Shown in pieces: positions 1 to 8,508 of a stretch of 64,000 nucleotides of DNA; positions within the stretch are counted from its first letter, which is position 1; each line of letters starts with the position of its first letter. The DNA is from Chitinophaga filiformis (GTDB taxonomy: Bacteria > Bacteroidota > Bacteroidia > Chitinophagales > Chitinophagaceae). A program made the position numbers and the translations under genes. Where the stretch lies: contig NZ_CP095855.1 in assembly GCF_023100805.1 (NCBI RefSeq), positions 6,117,001 through 6,181,000 on the forward strand, written 5' to 3'. The notes under the pieces were generated by a model. The model did not search any database and was not told the DNA's origin. It was given only the letters and a program-made list of their open reading frames with translations.

Positions 1-167
1 TGAATTAATACCCGCTGACGTCCTTTTTCAATATTCGCAATTGAGGCGTTTGTTAAATCCAGATGCTGTGCTAATTGTTCCTGAGATATAAACGCGTCTA
101 CTCGTGCTTGCCGGATATTTGCTCCAAGTTCGGCATAGAAGTCCTTGGTATCCTCGGCTGTCATCAT
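1..167 (-). CDS. XRE-family HTH regulator (partial, runs off window start)
   Basis: The minus-strand frame starts at an ATG at 167 (a second ATG is at 164) and stays open to base 1. The visible 55 residues include an HTH_3-type helix-turn-helix: an N-terminal helix with IRQARV, then SQEQLAQHLDLT, NASIANIEKG and R. This is the usual layout of a Cro/C1-type DNA-binding domain, which binds operator DNA in the cytoplasm. In Bacteroidota such short regulators are often paired with an ImmA/IrrE-type peptidase or another small gene downstream, but that part lies outside the window. The C-terminus, partner and targets cannot be judged from here. Confidence 0.8.
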   Translation of the reverse strand, partial: MMTAEDTKDFYAELGANIRQARVDAFISQEQLAQHLDLTNASIANIEKGRQRVLI

Positions 168-633
168 GGGAAGTGTATCATTTATCAATACAAATATAAT
201 GTACCACCATCGTATCACAAAATTTAGTTTTGTAATACTTAATAGGTTTTGTAACATTTAATATATTTTTAAAAAAAGAGGTAAAATAATTTTGGAGATT
301 TCGAAAGTGCAATGTATTTTTGTATCGTCTATATGTACAATATAGAAAAACCAAGCAGGAAAATCCGGCTTGGCTAGTAAAATTCACACTTACCAGGCTA
401 GCAGCCTAGTTCGAATGAGGTGTAGTTTCGTATTGAGACCACAAAGCTACTAACTCACGCTGAAAATTACAAGCCCCAGCCCCATAAATTTTCCCGCCTG
501 GACACTTTTTAACATTTTAATATAAGTACAGCTTTAGAGCCACTTTCCCAATGCCGTGCGTTTTCGCACATTTACTACGGTCCTGTTTCAACCAGGACAA
601 TTCTTAATTTTTTAACAATTAATTTTCAAATAA
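168..633. other. Intergenic region between divergent XRE gene and Ubl operon
   Basis: This 466-base, strongly AT-rich stretch has no convincing gene. The minus-strand frame at 178-387 has low-complexity composition and no recognisable domain. The stretch must hold the promoters for the divergent regulator and the ubiquitin-like operon. Two small hairpins lie near its right end (one around 555-568, one at 580-598). I could not pick a Bacteroidota -33/-7 promoter pair with confidence. Confidence 0.5.
580..598 (+). terminator. Hairpin just upstream of the Ubl operon
   Basis: GTCCTG (580-585) pairs with CAGGAC (593-598) across a 7-base loop and is followed by a T-rich stretch. It lies only 35 bases before the GTG start at 634. 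It could be a weak terminator of upstream transcription or a leader attenuator; neither is proven. Confidence 0.3.
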
Positions 634-1779
634 GTGGAAGATTTAAAAGAAGGTACCTCTAAAGCACGTACCTATGATGTAACCATAGACAATGAAAAAC
701 ACACGTTTGACAGGCCTATCATCAACAGGGCGGACATTATAACCAAGGTTGGAAAAGACCCGGATGGTTGTTACGATGTGTTTCAAAAACTTGAACACTG
801 TGATTTTGAGTACGTTAGACCTGACCAAGAGATCGATTTACGTCAACTGGCTGTGGAGCGTTTTGAAATCAGAACTGCTATTAACGCACATTATCGCTTT
901 GATAATGAGCCGGAGCAAACCGATCACAAACAGCTGACTCCGATTCAGATATTAAAAGCAGGTGGAAAAGACCATGAACAGTTCTACCTCGTGCAACTGC
1001 CGGCGCATGCACCGGAGATTGTATATGCTTTTACGGAAACGGAACCTATACAGATCAAATGCCGTGGTATGGAGTTTGTCTCCCGCCCATGGGTTAATGA
1101 AATTGATATAGAACAGTACGGGAAGACCTGTAGGGAAGTTCTGCCAGCTAAACATTATCGTATAAAGGTGAATAACGCTTACTATACGGTAAGTAACCCT
1201 TTCATTACCAGAGAAGAACTATTGAACCTTCCAGGTATCGCCAACCCGGCCGCCTGGGATGTATACAAATTCTATAGCACCAATCCTACACCGGAGCTTA
1301 TTGTACCCGGCGAGGTTGTTGACCTGCAGGAAAGATGCCTGGTTAGATTTGTGCTACAACCTAAGGAACAAACTGACGGCCGTACAGGCCGTCAGCAGTT
1401 CACCCTGCCGGCAGAAGACGCTGAATACCTTGACAAGTTGGGTCTGCCATGGGAAACCCTGGTACAGAACAACATCACTTGGGTATTGATACATCAATAT
1501 CCCTTACCGCAGGGATATACAACAGCCAGCACTACCGTGGCGCTGATGATACCTCCCAATTACCCTATCGCAGAGATAGACATGGCGTACTTCCTGCCCG
1601 CGCTGGTAAAGACCAGTGCGCGCCCCATACCTGCATCCTTTGTGCAGCAATTGGATGGTCAACAATTTCAAGGGTGGTCCAGACACCGTGCCGCTGGGCA
1701 ATGGCAGCCGGGAATTGATAGTCTTGTCACTCACCTGGTGCTGGTCAATAATTGGTTAGTTAAGGAATTAAACCGCTAG
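634..1779 (+). CDS. Triple ubiquitin-like domain protein fused to an E2-like domain
   Basis: The 381-residue protein has three repeated beta-grasp-like segments at about residues 14-80, 86-149 and 174-241, as in the Multi_ubiq family. A C-terminal region (about 256-381) resembles the prokaryotic E2 family E, with the signature GWSRHR, W-x-PG-x-DSL and HLVLV near residues 348-371. By family knowledge, such proteins belong to bacterial ubiquitin-like conjugation operons, and the E1/JAB gene follows 2 bases downstream. The last cysteine is C235, so the E2-like part has none and a thioester on it is not possible as read. The Ubl units are also internal, with no free C-terminal glycine. The GTG start at 634 follows an in-frame TAA (631), so no earlier start exists. 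Ubl and E2-like assignment is confident; biochemical activity is not. Confidence 0.85.
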   Translation: MEDLKEGTSKARTYDVTIDNEKHTFDRPIINRADIITKVGKDPDGCYDVFQKLEHCDFEYVRPDQEIDLRQLAVERFEIRTAINAHYRFDNEPEQTDHKQLTPIQILKAGGKDHEQFYLVQLPAHAPEIVYAFTETEPIQIKCRGMEFVSRPWVNEIDIEQYGKTCREVLPAKHYRIKVNNAYYTVSNPFITREELLNLPGIANPAAWDVYKFYSTNPTPELIVPGEVVDLQERCLVRFVLQPKEQTDGRTGRQQFTLPAEDAEYLDKLGLPWETLVQNNITWVLIHQYPLPQGYTTASTTVALMIPPNYPIAEIDMAYFLPALVKTSARPIPASFVQQLDGQQFQGWSRHRAAGQWQPGIDSLVTHLVLVNNWLVKELNR

Positions 1780-1781
1780 TA

Positions 1782-3158
1782 ATGAATAAAATAAGAATAT
1801 CAAAACATCATTACCAGTTACTTTGTCATCACCTGTTTCCGGGTGATGACAGAGAAGCGGTAGCCCTGGCCCTTTGCAGCAGAAACATACACGGGTCCGA
1901 TCATATTCTTCAGATATTGGAACTTTTTCCAGTTGCATATGAAGATTGCTATGAACGTAAGCCCGATTTGGTGAGATGGCCGACTAACCTGGTGAACCCC
2001 TTGCTGGAAAAAGCGATGGGACGTGGTTATGCCATTCTAAAGATTCACTGCCATCCTGGAGGCGGCGAACGCTTCAGTGAGTTTGATGATGAGTCTGACC
2101 AGACACTTTTCAGCAGTGTGCATGCCTGGTTGGATAGCACGCAACCCCATGCCAGTTGCATCATGCTGCCGGATAAAAGGCTTTTTGGCCGCTTTTTTAC
2201 TGCTGACATGCAAATAGAAACCATTCACCAAATCAGCGTGGCTGGTGACGATCTGCTGTTTTGGAACTATTCAGAGATGCCTGAGCTGGATGAACGTCTT
2301 CAAGCGCGCAACCTGCAAACCTTTGGCAGAGGAACGGTTCAACAATTCAGCCAGATGAGAATTGGTGTTGTTGGAAATTCCGGCACCGGAAGCCCAACTA
2401 TTGAGCAGTTAAAAAGACTAGGCGTAAAGGAGCTGGTGCTGGTAGATCCCGATTATATTGATCACGTCAACCTGAACAGGATACTCGGGGCAACGCTACA
2501 AGATGCCAATCAGCAGGTGCCCAAACCGGAAGTGATGAAACGCGAGATAGAGAAAGTAGGTTTTGGCACAACCGTGACCTGTTTCAATAGTACGGTAGCT
2601 GAACCCGCTGTCATTAATGCCCTGGCCCAATGTGACGTCTTGTTTAGTTGTGTGGATGGTATTGAAGGAAGGCACATCTTGAACCTGATCTCCTCTTGTT
2701 ATCTCATCCCACTATTTGATATGGGTGTAAAACTACAAGCCGACGGTAAAGGTGGAATAACCGGCATCTATGGTACGGTTCACTACATCATTCCTGGAGG
2801 TTCAAGCTTGCTGAGCAGAAAGCAATACACAATGGCTGGACTGCAGGCAGAATCGATCAGGCGTGCAGATCAAGCTGGCATATTAAAGAACCAGTACCTG
2901 GCAGACGTACAGGAATCACAGCCAGCGGTAATTAGTATTAACATGCAGATCGCAGCCATCGCTGTGAACGATTTTCTGGCAAGGATTCACCCGTTTCGCA
3001 ACTTCGATAATGATGAGGTCAATATAATCCGCTATTGGTATTGCGAACTGCTGACAAAGCTGGAATGTGATAATGAACCATGTCCAGTATTCTCCCATTA
3101 CGTCGGACTGGGAGACTGCGAACCATTATTGAACACTCCACAATTTGGTAAACTATGA
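1782..3158 (+). CDS. JAB (JAMM) peptidase - ThiF/E1 adenylyltransferase fusion
   Basis: The 458-residue protein has two domains. The N-terminal half is a JAB/JAMM metallopeptidase with HCHP at 89-92, S99 and D102/D103, fitting the H-x-H-P...S-x-x-D zinc motif. The C-terminal half is a ThiF/E1-type Rossmann domain: GNSGTGS at 198-204, VDPD at 221-224, then N230, N232 and R233. It also has a DVLFSCVDG strand-loop, all typical of ATP-dependent adenylation of a Ubl C-terminus. By family knowledge JAB cleaves the Ubl precursor or conjugate and E1 activates it. It follows the Ubl-E2 gene by 2 bases and overlaps the next start by 4 (ATGA), so the operon is tightly coupled. Several cysteines follow the Rossmann core; which is catalytic is not certain. 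Confidence 0.9.
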   Translation: MNKIRISKHHYQLLCHHLFPGDDREAVALALCSRNIHGSDHILQILELFPVAYEDCYERKPDLVRWPTNLVNPLLEKAMGRGYAILKIHCHPGGGERFSEFDDESDQTLFSSVHAWLDSTQPHASCIMLPDKRLFGRFFTADMQIETIHQISVAGDDLLFWNYSEMPELDERLQARNLQTFGRGTVQQFSQMRIGVVGNSGTGSPTIEQLKRLGVKELVLVDPDYIDHVNLNRILGATLQDANQQVPKPEVMKREIEKVGFGTTVTCFNSTVAEPAVINALAQCDVLFSCVDGIEGRHILNLISSCYLIPLFDMGVKLQADGKGGITGIYGTVHYIIPGGSSLLSRKQYTMAGLQAESIRRADQAGILKNQYLADVQESQPAVISINMQIAAIAVNDFLARIHPFRNFDNDEVNIIRYWYCELLTKLECDNEPCPVFSHYVGLGDCEPLLNTPQFGKL

Positions 3159-3481
3159 TCCATCGGTGGATTCGGGCGATAAGGCGCATATTCGGACTTA
3201 CGGTAAAATATCGCTTCCGAAAAGTAGATGAATTACCAGGCAAGCTTCTGCCTGAAACGGTCTACCTTGAACAACACATTGGGCAGCCATGGCGTGCAGC
3301 CATGACGTGTCCCTGTGGTTGTGGGAAGATACTGTATCTAAATCTGCTAAGAGATTATGCGCCCTATTGGGCGTATAAAACCGAAGGTAAGATCATCAGC
3401 CTCTCCCCTTCCGTTCACAGAACAGTAGGATGCAAAAGTCACTTCTTTATCACCGATGGAAAACTCATTTGGTGCAGATAA
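3155..3481 (+). CDS. DUF6527 family Cys-rich protein
   Basis: The 108-residue protein has the DUF6527 pattern: CPCGCG (C52, C54, C56), then LSPSV at 83-87, GCKSHFFI (C93, H96) and a terminal IWC (C107). Spaced Cys/His residues suggest a small zinc-binding fold. By family knowledge DUF6527 proteins travel with multi-ubiquitin/ThiF operons, and a treble-clef or RING-like role as ligase or adaptor has been suggested for such Cys-rich partners; here that is inference. Its ATG overlaps the stop of the JAB-E1 gene, so it is translated with it. The N-terminal 20 residues are basic (RAIRRIFGL). Confidence 0.8.
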   Translation: MIHRWIRAIRRIFGLTVKYRFRKVDELPGKLLPETVYLEQHIGQPWRAAMTCPCGCGKILYLNLLRDYAPYWAYKTEGKIISLSPSVHRTVGCKSHFFITDGKLIWCR

Positions 3482-3513
3482 CGTCTTTTTTTCAACAACT
3501 TAAAATAACAATC

Positions 3514-3741
3514 ATGTCAAAAAAAAGCAATCAACATGTAGTGCCCAGAGGAAACAACTGGGCCGTTCAGGGCGCCGGTAATTCCAGGGCCACTGCTATT
3601 GTTTCCACTCAACAGCAAGCAATTGATATTGCCAGGCAAATTGCCATTAACCATTCCTCTGAGATGTACATCCATGGTAGAAATGGACGTATCAGAGAAG
3701 CTAATAGTTATGGCAACGATCCTAACCCTCCAAAAGGGTAA
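3514..3741 (+). CDS. DUF2188 family small protein
   Basis: The 75-residue protein matches DUF2188: HVVPRGNNWAV, a central helix with QQAIDIARQIA, and a GRNGRIREANSYG segment. DUF2188 is a short domain, often found as an accessory unit next to toxins or in defence operons; its role is unknown. The ATG at 3514 was chosen over an upstream in-frame start because it begins the domain and lies 32 bases after the DUF6527 stop. It is the last gene before the terminator, so it belongs to the Ubl operon. Confidence 0.75.
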   Translation: MSKKSNQHVVPRGNNWAVQGAGNSRATAIVSTQQQAIDIARQIAINHSSEMYIHGRNGRIREANSYGNDPNPPKG

Positions 3742-3748
3742 TCACTTT

Positions 3749-3780
3749 AAAGAGGTAGTCGGCAGACTGCCTCTTTTTTA
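3749..3780 (+). terminator. Rho-independent terminator of the Ubl operon
   Basis: AAAGAGGTAG (3749-3758) pairs with CTGCCTCTTT (3767-3776), with one G-U wobble and an 8-base loop, and runs into TTTTTT. It ends on the stop codon of the convergent peptidase gene, so it separates the two transcription units. Confidence 0.8.
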
Positions 3781-5349
3781 GTTTGCCATCGTCGTATTTA
3801 CCTGCGTGATGGCACTTAACCTGTGAATGAGAAAATCGATATACTCGATAGCAGCGGGGTGAGTAAACAGCTTAACAAAACCTTCCCTATTACGTTGTAT
3901 ATGGTCCAGCAAAATAGCAGGTAACTCTTCAGGGAAACAAAGCACCTCCGTAAAGATCATTCCTTTGCGAACATGAGTGGCGTCGAAAATAAAATCCATG
4001 ATCTTTTCGGTCCCGATATAGGCAGAAGCTACCCACACATACTTAGGCATGCTTTCTTTCATCAAACGAAGTTTGGTGGCGGCATCAATTTTCTCCGTAC
4101 GTATTTGCTGTTTATACTCCTCACTATAATTGATACTAATATCCCATACCAGATCTGCCACCAGGCTATCTGCCAAAAGAAGTCTAAGAATTGCCGCCAG
4201 CCCAACTACAATTTCCAAAATGTCCTCGTAAGCAATCCTTACTTTCGGATAGACAGGTACAATAATATTGGTTACAGAAGTAGGCAATTGGCCGGGATGA
4301 AACTGCGTCCATGGGGTGTTTAGTTCAAATCTCCCGTTGAAACTTACCCGGGCAAAGGGGCCCCACTGATCATCATGCACATAAATCCGTTCGATGTTAT
4401 CGGCAAGCCACCGAATATCCTTTCGGGGCTTTTTGTTGCTGAGTGGCGTCATGCGATAGCCCATCACTGTAATAGCATGACTGGCATCCGGGCTGTTGCC
4501 TGGTACCTTAATAATTAAAATAATTGGTATACCCAAGGGAGAATAAGCGCGTAGAATACGCCGCAGGTAGCTGTTAGAAATAACCCGATTTTTTTCTCTT
4601 AACACATAGTCCGGCTTTTTAACTTCACTTACCAGGCCGGAGTTAAAGATGGCCTGGCATATCTGAGCTAAATCCAATCCCTTGTTTGGAAACAACCGGC
4701 TGCCGTCAAACGACATTTTAGCCGCATCGCTAGTAATCTCAGCAGGTGTCTTTAAAATGGTGTGGTAGTCTGTCGCAGCCTTATTAAGCATTGTCCAGAT
4801 AGCAGTAGTGGCACATGCCGCTAAAACACCGTCCTGCTCCTGAAAAGCAAGCGATTTCAACTGAACCTTTCTGCCGAAAATGTGAACGTGATAATTTCTA
4901 AGCCCCCAGAAGTGGCGCCTACCAACTGCCGATCCTTCCTCATAAGTCTTTAGCACAGTATATCCTATTACAGTAACGGGGATGGGCTTAACGACCACAA
5001 AACCGAGATAATGCCGCATCCAGAACCCTGCATTCATTTCCTCATTTTCCTCCAGAAGAAGAGCATCTAGCTCTGCTTCAGTAATTTCCTTATCGAAAAA
5101 ATGGATACGCTTGCAAAACTTTGAGAAGTTCTCAAAACAAAGCGCGTAGTAGCTCGCAAAATCGTGCAGGAAATCTTTGCTGATGTAACGGTCTTCTATG
5201 ACGATTGCCTTTGCCTTGATCCCATGCTCTCCGAGATAGTGCACTAAGTATTTGTAGTGATTTTTCTCTTTTATGACGGTTGGTGGCGTTGAATCGTTTG
5301 ATAGTGCTACGGCCAAATTTTCAGGCGTGTAGGGAATAATCTTAACCAA
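3778..5349 (-). CDS. Papain-like-fold cysteine peptidase candidate
   Basis: The 523-residue protein is not matched to a named family, but it shows the order of a papain-like or C39-like peptidase: Q170/Q172, then VLAACATTAIW with C179, then SHAITVMGY with H291, then VHDDQWGP with D326/D327. The Cys-His-Asp order and the small residues around Cys fit a catalytic triad. The N-terminal 160 residues and the last 170 have no recognised domain. There is no signal peptide, so it is probably cytoplasmic. The gene is convergent with the Ubl operon, ending on the shared terminator, so a deubiquitinase-like role is a tempting but unproven reading. A small gene lies 17 bases upstream on the same strand. 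Confidence 0.6.
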   Translation of the reverse strand: MVKIIPYTPENLAVALSNDSTPPTVIKEKNHYKYLVHYLGEHGIKAKAIVIEDRYISKDFLHDFASYYALCFENFSKFCKRIHFFDKEITEAELDALLLEENEEMNAGFWMRHYLGFVVVKPIPVTVIGYTVLKTYEEGSAVGRRHFWGLRNYHVHIFGRKVQLKSLAFQEQDGVLAACATTAIWTMLNKAATDYHTILKTPAEITSDAAKMSFDGSRLFPNKGLDLAQICQAIFNSGLVSEVKKPDYVLREKNRVISNSYLRRILRAYSPLGIPIILIIKVPGNSPDASHAITVMGYRMTPLSNKKPRKDIRWLADNIERIYVHDDQWGPFARVSFNGRFELNTPWTQFHPGQLPTSVTNIIVPVYPKVRIAYEDILEIVVGLAAILRLLLADSLVADLVWDISINYSEEYKQQIRTEKIDAATKLRLMKESMPKYVWVASAYIGTEKIMDFIFDATHVRKGMIFTEVLCFPEELPAILLDHIQRNREGFVKLFTHPAAIEYIDFLIHRLSAITQVNTTMAN

Positions 5350-5366
5350 TGTCGGCTGGTTTGATA

Positions 5367-5591
5367 TTAAAACTGCACCACAGTCTTCATCCCATTTGGA
5401 TCTATCTGTTTGAGTGCTTGAATTTCCTGTTGCTGTTTATTTGTGGAATCTATTATTTTTTTAAATACTTTATCATGTTGCGAATAAACGTGGCTTTTAA
5501 GATTAGTGTTTGGCTTGAGCAAATGCGCAAGCTTTACGTGGGCGTTGTTGTTAGGCTGTTTGAGGCTCATAGTAGCGGAAAGGTTTAGCAA
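5367..5591 (-). CDS. Small hypothetical protein upstream of the peptidase gene
   Basis: A 74-residue frame (67 if the second ATG at 5570, MSLKQPNNN, is used) ends 17 bases before the cysteine peptidase gene on the same strand. Composition is polar and Lys/Gln/Asn-rich with a helical stretch (KIIDSTNKQQQEIQALKQ), which looks coding rather than random. No family is recognised. If real, it is the first gene of a two-gene operon. The opposite-strand frame over the same bases looks less protein-like. Confidence 0.45.
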   Translation of the reverse strand: MLNLSATMSLKQPNNNAHVKLAHLLKPNTNLKSHVYSQHDKVFKKIIDSTNKQQQEIQALKQIDPNGMKTVVQF

Positions 5592-6414
5592 GTTAGGGGT
5601 GTCTCAAAAAATAGATACAGAGTCGCACAACTAAAGATAATTATTTGGCGCAAAATTTCCAAACCAAACGGGGCTATTTTGAATCAATAACGAACATATT
5701 AAATATTAACAAATATATCACGACTTTATGCCTATGTTTAACGTGTATGTAAACTAAAAGTCAGGGATATTATGAATTGAGCTATTGGAGATCGAGTTTC
5801 GATTAAAGAAACCTCATAAGTACCATTCCATGTTGGCATAGATGGGTTGAATGGCATCCCTGCACCGGACACGCAATCAGATGTTGTCAAGGGAATGGCC
5901 CTGACATTCCAGATCCCTCCGTAAAGAGGTCGAAATAATCGAGTTTGAACAGGACAATATCATGTTCGCTTTTCAAGAGGTTTACAGGTAGTTGATATGT
6001 ATGTGCGCAACATGAATAGCAGTGGCGCCGGAAGTGAGGTCTGGACAAACAGATTTCTATTTTTCGACAAATCGATAAAAAAATAGATGGAAAGAAATTT
6101 ATGGCATATTTAGTAATAAAGCTGTCTAAAAATGCAGGAAAACATTTATGGTAAAAGTCTATGAGTGTAATTGAATGATACAATTGATACCGAGTAATTA
6201 TCATTCTCAGGGTGGTTCAAAACGCATTGCAGAAATGAAAGGAAAGGCCTTCACCCCGGCGCCTGGCTGTATGGCTCTTGTGTTTCACTCATTGCATCGT
6301 TACGCCTAGCTTGGCTCTGTTTCCTTTAATAGTTTTGGGTAAATAGCGGCAAGGAGACGATAACATCTGTCAGCCTCTAGGAAATCCTCTGAAGCTTTTA
6401 GTTGTATTAGGTGT
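5592..6414. other. Gene-free stretch with possible decayed ORF
   Basis: No intact gene is seen in these 823 bases. On the plus strand, two adjoining short frames read like a broken gene. One contains EVEIIEFEQDNIMFAFQEVYR and stops at about 5989; the other, one frame over, contains VVDMYVRNMNSSGAGS and ends with a stop near 6080. I cannot name the family. The minus-strand frame at 5887-6204 is its shadow. Confidence 0.35.
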
Positions 6415-7227
6415 TCATTTATAGTTTACCAGACGTGACCCATGCATTTTTAACGGAGTCAATCTAATATTATTCATGGTATCACTTTTAAGACTGTTGC
6501 TTGTAAAGGCTGAAGGGTTTACTAAGCTATCCCTGGTCTGTCTATGCACCATCTTTAGAAGGAACACGATTGAATCTAATTTTTTATTGGTGGCGCCTAA
6601 GTAAAAATCAACCTGAGACATCTGTTGTTGACCAATTTTTGTCCCGTCAGAAAGCCATCCTCTCACGTTAGTATAAGCACTGATCAATAGAGAGATGGTA
6701 GAAATCGCTATCGCAATAAATGTATTCCTGATCTGTCTTTGATACCGTTGTTCATCTCTCGCTATAAAGCCTTCCTTGCAAAATCTCTCGAACTCGTCAT
6801 TTGTGATTAAAACCCTATCCACATAATTGATTAATGAATCTATAATCGCTTTATCATGGAGATCGCACCTTACTGGAACGCCCACTCCACGGTAACCAAA
6901 GTCGTGCTTCTTCTCTGTGGGTGCTTCCTGATGCAGAACCAGATATCCATTTTTCTCCAGTAAACCGATCAAATGGACAGCTGTGACAAGTAAACTCATC
7001 ATTTCCCGATACCGTTTTTTGGCCTCATCCTGGTTTATCTCAGAAGTTTCTTGTGCGCCAGTGAATATTTCTATCCAGGCCAATTTTTCACCTTGTGGAC
7101 CTAATTCGGTGTGAAAGGTTGCGCCTTGGACATGGCGAAGAATGATGTTTTGAAGAAAAATGTAATTGCCGTTTTCTTGTAGGATAGTCATACACAAATC
7201 CTGTTCTAACTTGTTCAATAGTCTCAT
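6415..7227 (-). CDS. Hypothetical protein with one C-proximal transmembrane helix
   Basis: About 270 residues if started at the ATG at 7227 (MRLLNKLEQDL); an in-frame ATG at 7308 would add 27 hydrophobic, less convincing residues. A single TM helix (NTFIAIAISTISLLISAYT) lies at roughly residues 168-187, with a mostly soluble N-terminal region before it and a polar tail after it. No known domain or catalytic motif was recognised. The small-genome neighbourhood is defence-rich, so a membrane-linked effector or sensor is possible, but nothing in the sequence proves it. Confidence 0.6.
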   Translation of the reverse strand: MRLLNKLEQDLCMTILQENGNYIFLQNIILRHVQGATFHTELGPQGEKLAWIEIFTGAQETSEINQDEAKKRYREMMSLLVTAVHLIGLLEKNGYLVLHQEAPTEKKHDFGYRGVGVPVRCDLHDKAIIDSLINYVDRVLITNDEFERFCKEGFIARDEQRYQRQIRNTFIAIAISTISLLISAYTNVRGWLSDGTKIGQQQMSQVDFYLGATNKKLDSIVFLLKMVHRQTRDSLVNPSAFTSNSLKSDTMNNIRLTPLKMHGSRLVNYK

Positions 7228-7530
7228 GAATGGTATAATTTGTTTAGCTTGTTGGTGATTAATATGGCAGAACGCGAATGGAAATGTTACAATTGTCACA
7301 GCATGCATTTTACGTAGGAAAATCGCTTCTATGCCAACGTAATCTATTAGTCAGATAGAAGTATAGCCGAGTTATGCGTAACAAGGGATAAAAAATGTGC
7401 ACATAATAAAGAAGATGGAATTATATCCATTCGATATTAATTATGTAACCGCTATACTGTGAAACACATTCTTTACAACTTGTACGGCCTACCCTATTCA
7501 AGCAGTAGCGACACCTTGAAATCATTGTCA

Positions 7531-8508
7531 TTATATCCCTGGCTTCAGATATGGATACTCAACGCGCCGTGTGTCTGGACCAGTGGCAGTCATCTCCTGC
7601 ACTTGCAACACCGGTTGCTGGTAATGGTCATAAATATACTCCTTCAATCTAAAAAAGCAGACGGTAGCTATTTTACCGCAATACATATAGTAAGTTGGTG
7701 TATTGATTATAAATAAGGCTTCCACAGTCAGCGTATCCGCTTCAAGGACAAGCTCGGGAAAACTATTGCGAAAATGTGCGCAGACCAAGGCTTTATTGTC
7801 ATGCAGCCATTGGCGCTTATTTTCTATTTTTCGTTCATAGTCACCGCTGAATTTCGCGAAGTCTGCTGAATATGATATCATATCATAACGCGCCCTGCTA
7901 TATTTGCAATCTGCAATGACAATGCGGTTGTTCGCAGCGTCGAGCCAAACAAAGTCCATTTCCCCAACATCGTGCACATCAACGCGTACGGAATGTCCTG
8001 GTCGGTCAGAGAAATATTTAACATTTCTGTGATACGGTAATTTTTCCTGAACAAGCACCTCCTCAACCTTATCTTCAAGCAATTTATCGTGCGCTGCAGC
8101 CTTGTCCAGAATGTATTGGTTCATGCACGGATTTCGCAACCACTCCATTGGCGCCCTGTTCCATTGAAAGGCATTCGTGCCCAGCACTGTTATGCTCTCG
8201 GCCCATTTGTTTACCCCGATAAAGTCTCTATCACTCCCCTGATGACGGATCCTCAAAATCGGTTTAAAAATGTGACGGTCCATTTCGTTGACTTTGTATA
8301 CTGCATCCTTAATGACCATTTTGTTATGTCTCCCTATGACAAGCGCATTATAAAAATTTTCTGCATCATCGATGTTAACACTCTTGGCATGGAGATTTTG
8401 GGCAATAATACCAGGCTCTATACTTTGAAACTCCCAGCCGGCTTGATTATGATGTTTTTTTTGTAGACAATCATGGCACATGTCGCGTCGTAATTGATAC
8501 CCATACAA
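7531..8508 (-). CDS. PD-(D/E)XK nuclease-like protein, C-terminal part (frameshifted)
   Basis: The 325-residue frame is the downstream half of a split gene; its real content begins near residue 18. It carries a PD-(D/E)XK-type core: E149 in a helix, D185 in GEMDFVWLD, and DCKY at 200-203 after a hydrophobic strand (IVIADCKY). This is the D...(D/E)-x-K layout of restriction-endonuclease-fold enzymes. The first 17 codons overlap the upstream frame and read in the wrong frame there. Joining the two halves at the A8 run gives an uninterrupted protein of about 570 residues. If intact, it is a likely DNA nuclease of a defence or restriction type; no partner methylase is seen. Confidence 0.65.
   Translation of the reverse strand: MYGYQLRRDMCHDCLQKKHHNQAGWEFQSIEPGIIAQNLHAKSVNIDDAENFYNALVIGRHNKMVIKDAVYKVNEMDRHIFKPILRIRHQGSDRDFIGVNKWAESITVLGTNAFQWNRAPMEWLRNPCMNQYILDKAAAHDKLLEDKVEEVLVQEKLPYHRNVKYFSDRPGHSVRVDVHDVGEMDFVWLDAANNRIVIADCKYSRARYDMISYSADFAKFSGDYERKIENKRQWLHDNKALVCAHFRNSFPELVLEADTLTVEALFIINTPTYYMYCGKIATVCFFRLKEYIYDHYQQPVLQVQEMTATGPDTRRVEYPYLKPGI

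Noticed and set aside
178-387. 69-codon minus-strand frame near the window start
   Set aside because: Low-complexity, AT-driven residues, no domain, no ribosome site.
390-440. tRNA-like GTTCGAAT motif near 410
   Set aside because: No cloverleaf arms could be formed around it.
5887-6204. 105-codon minus-strand frame
   Set aside because: Shadow of plus-strand remnant; composition not protein-like.
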